From: Hyphomicrobiales bacterium
GTDB taxonomy: Bacteria; Pseudomonadota; Alphaproteobacteria; Rhizobiales; Aestuariivirgaceae
Assembly: GCA_016710435.1 (NCBI GenBank)
Contig: JADJVV010000001.1
Coordinates: 2,502,501 to 2,566,500, forward strand
Direction of reading: 5' to 3'
DNA: 64,000 nt
Shown in pieces: positions 59,177 to 64,000 of this stretch (within the stretch, counting starts at the first letter, position 1; each line of letters opens with the position of its first letter). The notes beneath the pieces are model-generated. The model did no database searches. It saw nothing but the letters and a program-made list of their open reading frames with translations, and had not been told where the DNA came from. A program made the translations under genes and the position numbers.

Positions 59177-60076
59177 TCAGGCGAGGTCACGCGCCCGCAG
59201 CGCGAAGACTTCGCCCTCGCTCTCCTCGCTGTCTACCCAGATGAAGGGCAATTGCGGGAAGTCTGCTTCGAGAAGGTCGCGGCCCGTGCCGATCTCGCAC
59301 ACCAGCACACCATCTGCCGTGAGATGCTTCGGCGCATCGGCCAGAATGCGGCGCACAAGGTCGAAGCCGTCATCGCCGCCAAGATGGGCCATCACCGGCT
59401 CGTGCTTGTATTCCGCCGGAAAGGCCTTCACCTCGGCCCGCGCCACGTAGGGCGGGTTGGTGATGATGAGGTCATAGCGGCGGTCATTCAGCGGCGCGAA
59501 CAGGTCGCCCCGGTGCAGGCTGATGCGGTCCACGAGATCGTGGTCCTTCACATTCACCTTGGCCACCGCCAGCGCATCCTTCGACAGGTCAACGGCATCG
59601 ATGGTGGCATCCTCGAAGGTCATCGCCGCCAGTACCGCGAGGCAACCCGAACCCGTGCAGAGGTCGAGCACGCTGCCGATCGCTGCCGGCGTCTCGTAGA
59701 GGCCGATGCCGTCCGGCCCCAGCGTCCCGTTCATCAGCAGTTCGCCGATGTAGGAGCGCGGCACGATCACCCGCTCGTCCACGAAGAAGGGAACGCCGTG
59801 CATGTAGGTCTTCTTGAGCAGATAGGCGGCGGGCTTCCGCGTCTTCACGCGCGTGGCGATGATGCGGGCGAGGGCTGTGCGTTCCGCCTTGGTCAGACGC
59901 GCATCGAGCCAGGGATTGATGTTGTCCACCGGCAGGTGCAGCGTTTCCAGGATGATGAAAGCCGCTTCGTCGATGACGCTGCTGGTGCCGTGGCCATGCA
60001 CCAGGCCGGCCGCCCGGAAACTGCTGACGGCATGGCGGAGAAAATCGCGGATGGTGACAAGTTCGGTGGCGCTCAT
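59177..60076 (-). CDS. prmB: Ribosomal protein L3 N5-glutamine methyltransferase PrmB
   Basis: 299 aa. The SAM motif VLDLCTGSGCLAVLAA (about residues 139-154) and the substrate motif IITNPPYV (Gln-methyltransferase NPPY) are visible. The N-terminal helical domain and the PFFVDERVIVPRS segment favour PrmB over PrmC. It methylates a Gln in ribosomal protein uL3. It is tail to tail with the GATase gene and downstream of two MFS genes. Confidence 0.9.
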   Translation of the reverse strand: MSATELVTIRDFLRHAVSSFRAAGLVHGHGTSSVIDEAAFIILETLHLPVDNINPWLDARLTKAERTALARIIATRVKTRKPAAYLLKKTYMHGVPFFVDERVIVPRSYIGELLMNGTLGPDGIGLYETPAAIGSVLDLCTGSGCLAVLAAMTFEDATIDAVDLSKDALAVAKVNVKDHDLVDRISLHRGDLFAPLNDRRYDLIITNPPYVARAEVKAFPAEYKHEPVMAHLGGDDGFDLVRRILADAPKHLTADGVLVCEIGTGRDLLEADFPQLPFIWVDSEESEGEVFALRARDLA

Positions 60077-60084
60077 GGGCCCAC

Positions 60085-61230
60085 TTACGCGGCCTTGGGC
60101 GGGCTCCGCAAGTTCAGAAGCATGATGCAAAAGAACGCGGCCAGCACCAACGCGAGGCCATAGGGCATGCCGTCCGGCCCGAAGCGGTTGAACACCACAC
60201 CCGTTCCGAGCGCCCCGAGAAGTGCTCCTACGCCCCACATGGTTGAGAAACAGGCGGTTCCGGTGGTGAGTTCGTGACCGGAGAACCGGTCTCCCAGTTC
60301 AGCGAGTGCCACCGTGTACATGCCGGCCGAAGCTGCGCCGCCCACCAGCAGCAAAATCCAGAATGGCACAGTGCCGAAGGTGGCAGGAAAGAGGGCGGTG
60401 CAAAGCGCCGTTACGGCGGCGCAGACGGCGATCACCACACGCTTGTTCATGTGGTCCGCAAGCCAGCCGATGGGGAACTGCAACACGGTATTGCCGAGGA
60501 TGAAGAAGGTGAGTGCCAGCGCCGCGGTTTCCTGCGTCATGCCCTTCTTCACCCCGAACACGGGCAGGAAGCTGAGGAACGCCGCATCCGCCACCGCAAA
60601 GGCGCCGACGGCAAGAATAAGGATCGGTGCCTTGCGCACGAAGCCGATGACACTGAGCGCCCGCTCGTCCTCCTCGTCCACCTCTTCGTCCTTCACGAAC
60701 AGGATGGGAATGGTGGCGGAAACCAGCACAAGGGCGCCGATGAGGAACGGCAGCGCCCCCTCGATGCCGGTGATGGAGATGAGCGACGGTCCGCCGCCGA
60801 AGCTGAGCGCCATGACGCTGGTGTAGAGCGCCACGATGCGCGACCGCCACGGCCCTTCCGCAAACTTCACGATCCACGCCTCGCTGATGGCGAACAATGT
60901 GGACACGAAGAATCCGTGCAGGATGCGCAGGCCGAACCAGGCCCAGAAGATCGGCGCGAAGGGATACATGCAGATCACGACGGCCGTCATGACCGCCGCG
61001 CCGATGACGGTACGTTTCGTTCCGAAGTAATGCACCGCCACCGGGATGAAGAACAGCGAAAGCGTAATACCGAGCGGCTGCATGGCGGCATTGTAGCCGA
61101 TCACGTCCGGGCTGAGTCCGCGCGATTCCATGATGAGCGCCAGCAGCGGGAACATCAGCCCCAGCGTGAAGCCGAAGACCGTGACTGCCGAAATCGCGGC
61201 AATGAGATTGATGAGGCGCTGGCCGTTCAT
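60085..61230 (-). CDS. MFS transporter
   Basis: 381 aa with twelve helices. GLRILHGFFVSTLFAISEAWI and GWLADHMNKRVVIAVCAAV are A-type motifs of the major facilitator superfamily, resembling YcaD/UMF-like proteins. Substrate unknown. ATG 61230 lies 4 bases after the stop of the upstream MFS, so the two are in tandem and similar in pattern (KDEEVDEED vs the other protein), which suggests an old duplication. Confidence 0.85.
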   Translation of the reverse strand: MNGQRLINLIAAISAVTVFGFTLGLMFPLLALIMESRGLSPDVIGYNAAMQPLGITLSLFFIPVAVHYFGTKRTVIGAAVMTAVVICMYPFAPIFWAWFGLRILHGFFVSTLFAISEAWIVKFAEGPWRSRIVALYTSVMALSFGGGPSLISITGIEGALPFLIGALVLVSATIPILFVKDEEVDEEDERALSVIGFVRKAPILILAVGAFAVADAAFLSFLPVFGVKKGMTQETAALALTFFILGNTVLQFPIGWLADHMNKRVVIAVCAAVTALCTALFPATFGTVPFWILLLVGGAASAGMYTVALAELGDRFSGHELTTGTACFSTMWGVGALLGALGTGVVFNRFGPDGMPYGLALVLAAFFCIMLLNLRSPPKAA

Positions 61231-61234
61231 GGTG

Positions 61235-62388
61235 TCAGGCCGTTCTTGCCACGCGGCCGCCCTGCGCCAGAAGGCCCAGCAGCAGCAAGGCGTAGAATCC
61301 AGCGAGCACAAGCGGGAAGGCATTGATGCTGAAATTGTCGATCACGGTGCCAGCGATGGGAGGGCCGATGATGCCGCCCAGCCCCACATGGCCGCGACGG
61401 TGGCCGAGGCCGCCACCATGTCCTTGCCCTTGAACACATCGCCGATGATGGCGAGCGCCACGACATAGACACCGAAGGCTCCGTTGAAGATCACCACCAC
61501 CAGCGGCCAGATGAACGGCGAGGTGATGGCGACGGGCAGCAGCAGGCAGGACAGCACGGTTGTCAGCGCGCAGAGCAGCACCACGCCGTTCTTGCTCCAG
61601 CGGTCGGCCCACATGCCGAGCGGGTAGAAGAACACCACGCCTGAAACAATGCCCGCCGCCAGCATGCTGCTGGCCGAGGCGAGGGGGATGCCGTTCCGTT
61701 GCGCAAAGATGGAGAAGAACGAGATGATGACGCTGTCGAAAATCGTGGCGGCGGCAATGCAGGCAAACAGCACGGGAGCGCGCCGCAGCACATTCATGAT
61801 GCTGCCATGTTCACCCTCGCCACTCGCATCCTGAATCGAAACAAGCGCCAGCGGCACAAGCCCGGCCGCCACGAAGGTGATACAGATCAGCCACGGCAGC
61901 AGGCCTTCGATTCCGGTGAAGGGCAGGATCGTTGGACCTACCGCGAACGTGACCGAAAGCATGGAGGTATAAATGCCCATCAGCCGCCCCCGGTTGGCGT
62001 CGGTCGCCACTGTCAGCACCCAGGTCTCGCTCACGGTGAACAGCGACCCGATGGAGGCACCGAGGAAGAAGCGGAAGCCGAACCACCACCAGGGTGGCGG
62101 CAGCAGCGCCATGGCCGCGAGACACCCGACAATCACCAGGATGGAGATGAAGGCCACGCGCCGCGCCCCCCATGCCGCAATAAGGCGCGGAAGAACCGGG
62201 CCTGCCGTCAGCACGCCGATGGCGCCGGCCGCGGTGTTGACGCCGATCAGCCAGGCGGGAATGCCGCGCGCATCCATGATCAGCGGCTGCAATTGCAGTG
62301 TCAGGCCGAAGGCCACATCGCACACGCCCACCGTCGCAAGGGCGGCGACCAGTGTTCCTGTAACGATGCGCGTATCGGTGAAAATCAT
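61235..62388 (-). pseudogene. MFS transporter broken by a frameshift
   Basis: The frame from ATG 62388 reads MFS sequence (VCDVAFGLTLQLQPLIMDAR, GLSV...SETWVLTVATDANRGRLMG) up to VAAMWG at about 61386, then turns into non-MFS residues and stops at 61342. The next frame restores GLGGIIGPPIAGTVIDNF, more helices and a stop at 61235. One G missing in the GGGG run at 61382-61385 explains it: with one more base the frame is intact. It may be a sequencing/assembly error or a real mutation. An intact protein would be about 384 aa. Confidence 0.85.
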
Positions 62389-62475
62389 CCATGGGTGGTA
62401 GCTGTGGCCGTTGCGGGTGGCAAGGGCGACCGCTCCAGTTGCGCTTGCAGGGGAGGGCGGCTATGCGCCTTTGCC

Positions 62476-63141
62476 ATGTCACAGCAGAACACACCAACAC
62501 CCTTCCGCGTCGCCGTCGTGCCGGTCACGGGCTTCCAGCAGAACTGTTCCATCATCTATGACAACGATTCAAAGCGGGGCGCGGTCGTCGATCCCGGCGG
62601 CGATGTCGACATGATCATGGAGGCCATCGCCAAGATGGGCCTCACCATCGAGAAGATCCTGCTCACCCATGGCCACATCGATCACGCCGGTGGTGCGGCG
62701 GAATTGCGCGAGAAGCTCAAGGTCAGGATCGAAGGCCCCCATGAGGGCGACAAGTTCCTGCTCGACAATCTGCCCCAATCGGGCGCGCGCTATGGCATGG
62801 CGAACGCCCGCGAGGTGACGCCGGACCGCTGGCTGAAGGATGGCGACACGGTGGAAGCAGCGGGCTTCTCCTTCGCAATTGTGCATGCGCCGGGCCACTC
62901 GCCGGGGTCGGTGGTGTTCTTCAACGCCGCCAACCATTTCGCTCTCATGGGTGACGTGCTGTTCCAGGGCTCCATCGGCCGCACCGACCTGCCGGGCGGC
63001 AGCCACGAGACGCTGCTGTCGTCCATCCGCGAGAAGGTGCTGCCGCTGGGCGACGACGTGGTCTTCCTACCCGGTCACGGCCCCGCCAGCCGCATCGGCG
63101 ACGAACGCACCAGCAACCCGTTCCTCACGGGACAGGCTTAG
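62476..63141 (+). CDS. MBL-fold metallo-hydrolase (GloB/YcbL-like)
   Basis: 221 aa. The zinc motif THGHIDHAGG, later His in PGHSPGS and FLPGHGP, and Asp in LMGDVLFQGSIGRTD are the glyoxalase II/YcbL pattern. The typical substrate is a glutathione thioester, but the short form acts on several. Divergent from MFS2 and convergent with the CoA-transferase. ATG 62476 fits the conserved start FRVAVVPVTGFQQN. Confidence 0.88.
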   Translation: MSQQNTPTPFRVAVVPVTGFQQNCSIIYDNDSKRGAVVDPGGDVDMIMEAIAKMGLTIEKILLTHGHIDHAGGAAELREKLKVRIEGPHEGDKFLLDNLPQSGARYGMANAREVTPDRWLKDGDTVEAAGFSFAIVHAPGHSPGSVVFFNAANHFALMGDVLFQGSIGRTDLPGGSHETLLSSIREKVLPLGDDVVFLPGHGPASRIGDERTSNPFLTGQA

Positions 63142-63144
63142 CGC

Positions 63145-64000
63145 TCACCCGACGACGCCCTTGCCGCGCAGTTCGGTGATGGCTGCGGCATCGAGGCCGA
63201 GCCGTTCGCGCAGCACCTTTTCCGTGCCGTCACCCAGCCGTGGCGGAGGTTTGTCGTAGGAGACGGGTGTTTCTGAAAATACGATGGGGTTGGCCACACC
63301 CGGCACCTGCACGCCGTCGTCGCGCGTGAGGCCCACTTGCAATCCGCGGGCGATCACCTGCGGATTGGCGAAGACCTGATCGATGCTGTTGATGGGGCCG
63401 CAGGGCACGGCGGCGGCTTCGAAGGCTTCCACCCATTCTCCCGTCGTGCGCGCCAGCATGAAGGGGCGAAGCAGGGGGATGAGCGCGGCGCGGTGTTCGA
63501 CCCGGCCACGGTTGGTCTTGAAGCGCTCGTCCTCCGCGAGATGCGGCGCACCGATGATGGTGCAGTATTCCGCATACTGACGATCCGTGCCAACCGCCAT
63601 GATGATGTAGCCGTTGGCCGTCTCGAAGGTCTGGTAGGGCACGATGTTGGGGTGGGCATTGCCCAGCCGCGTGGGGGCCTTGCCGCCCACCAGATAATTC
63701 AGAGCCTGGTTTGCCAGCACCGCCACCTGCGAGTCGAGCAGCGCAAGATCGAGATACTGCCCTTCGCCGCTGCGTTCGCGGTGGAACAGGGCGGCCTCGA
63801 TACCGATGACGGCATGAAGGCCGGTGAAGATATCCGCGAAGGCCACGCCCACTTTCATGGGTTCGGCACCGGAGGCGCCATCCGGCTGGCCCGTCACCGA
63901 CATGATGCCGCCGATGCCCTGGATCATGAAGTCATAGCCTGCACGCTGCGCATAGGGCCCGTTCTGGCCAAAACCCGTGATCGAACAATAGATGAGGCGC
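63145..64000 (-). CDS. CoA-transferase family III (CaiB/BaiF) protein, 5' part outside window
   Basis: The minus-strand frame is open to the window edge at 64000; the visible 285 residues begin around RLIYCSITGFGQNGPYAQRAG, the typical family III block, followed by YDFMIQGIGG. KVGVAFADIFTGLHAVIGIEA and PNIVPYQTFETANGYI follow. Family III moves CoA between carboxylic acids (e.g. carnitine, formyl- or succinyl-CoA). The catalytic Asp usually lies about 140-170 residues from the N-terminus; it is probably in this part, but I cannot confirm it. The true start is outside, so the ATG at 63927 is not the start. Confidence 0.88.
   Translation of the reverse strand, partial: RLIYCSITGFGQNGPYAQRAGYDFMIQGIGGIMSVTGQPDGASGAEPMKVGVAFADIFTGLHAVIGIEAALFHRERSGEGQYLDLALLDSQVAVLANQALNYLVGGKAPTRLGNAHPNIVPYQTFETANGYIIMAVGTDRQYAEYCTIIGAPHLAEDERFKTNRGRVEHRAALIPLLRPFMLARTTGEWVEAFEAAAVPCGPINSIDQVFANPQVIARGLQVGLTRDDGVQVPGVANPIVFSETPVSYDKPPPRLGDGTEKVLRERLGLDAAAITELRGKGVVG

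Overview
The window (64 kb, GC-rich) is a chromosomal segment of an alphaproteobacterium, most likely of the order Hyphomicrobiales (Rhizobiales). The main evidence is the CckA-ChpT-CtrA cell-cycle machinery: chpT, ctrA and the CtrA inhibitor sciP lie within 19 kb, together with eipA (DUF1134). A fused-size petB, phosphatidylcholine synthase, an alphaproteobacterial RpoH and GANTC (CcrM) site clusters agree with this. No plasmid, phage, IS element, CRISPR array or rRNA gene was seen. Two tRNAs are present: Glu(CUC) and Met(CAU).

Layout. 1-3.3 kb: 3' end of dnaB, then a copper-handling cluster (DUF2946, PepSY, PCuAC, SCO1). 3.6-9.1 kb: rpsF-rpsR-rplI, hutD, rpoH, an RluA-family pseudouridine synthase, small membrane or exported proteins and tRNA-Glu. 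9.2-14.7 kb: a catabolic operon resembling hydroxyproline degradation (two SDRs, proline racemase-family enzyme, D-amino-acid oxidase-like flavoprotein, DapA-like lyase), divergent from a GntR/FCD regulator, with a three-box operator between them. 14.7-26.7 kb: coiled-coil membrane protein, eipA, cysQ, chpT, two large RTX proteins bracketing a MarR/GNAT pair, ctrA and fliJ. 26.8-35.3 kb: sulfotransferase-like/LysE/aminotransferase operon, a very G-rich intergenic block, an EamA exporter, and a P-type ATPase-kefF-kefC operon. 35.4-38.9 kb: sciP, mnmA, then pmtA and pcs (both routes to phosphatidylcholine), and tRNA-Met. 38.9-43.1 kb: an accessory patch (orphan binding protein, flavoprotein, HAD phosphatase, a decayed TetR gene, GNAT). 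43.1-49.6 kb: a fatty-acid-hydroxylase-superfamily protein, two unknown genes, and a four-gene sphingolipid/ceramide operon (acyl-AMP ligase, NAD-dependent epimerase-type reductase, ACP, serine palmitoyltransferase). 49.6-64 kb: apt, hemF, a TadG-like vWA protein, trmL, petABC, mtnP, a DUF922 protein, a cold-shock protein, RNase T2, a GATase, prmB, two MFS genes (one frameshifted), an MBL hydrolase and a truncated CoA-transferase.

How the parts connect. The centre of the window is a CtrA neighbourhood. The second RTX gene has a perfect TTAA-N7-TTAAC CtrA box in its promoter; sciP and ctrA have near-matches; four GANTC sites crowd 35 bp between ctrA and fliJ. This suggests cell-cycle timing of a secreted RTX surface protein. 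The right half is rich in envelope-lipid genes: phosphatidylcholine by methylation and by direct condensation, and a sphingolipid operon with a possible lipid hydroxylase just upstream. No type I secretion genes for the RTX proteins and no ceramide synthase (bCerS) are visible here, so both systems need partners elsewhere.
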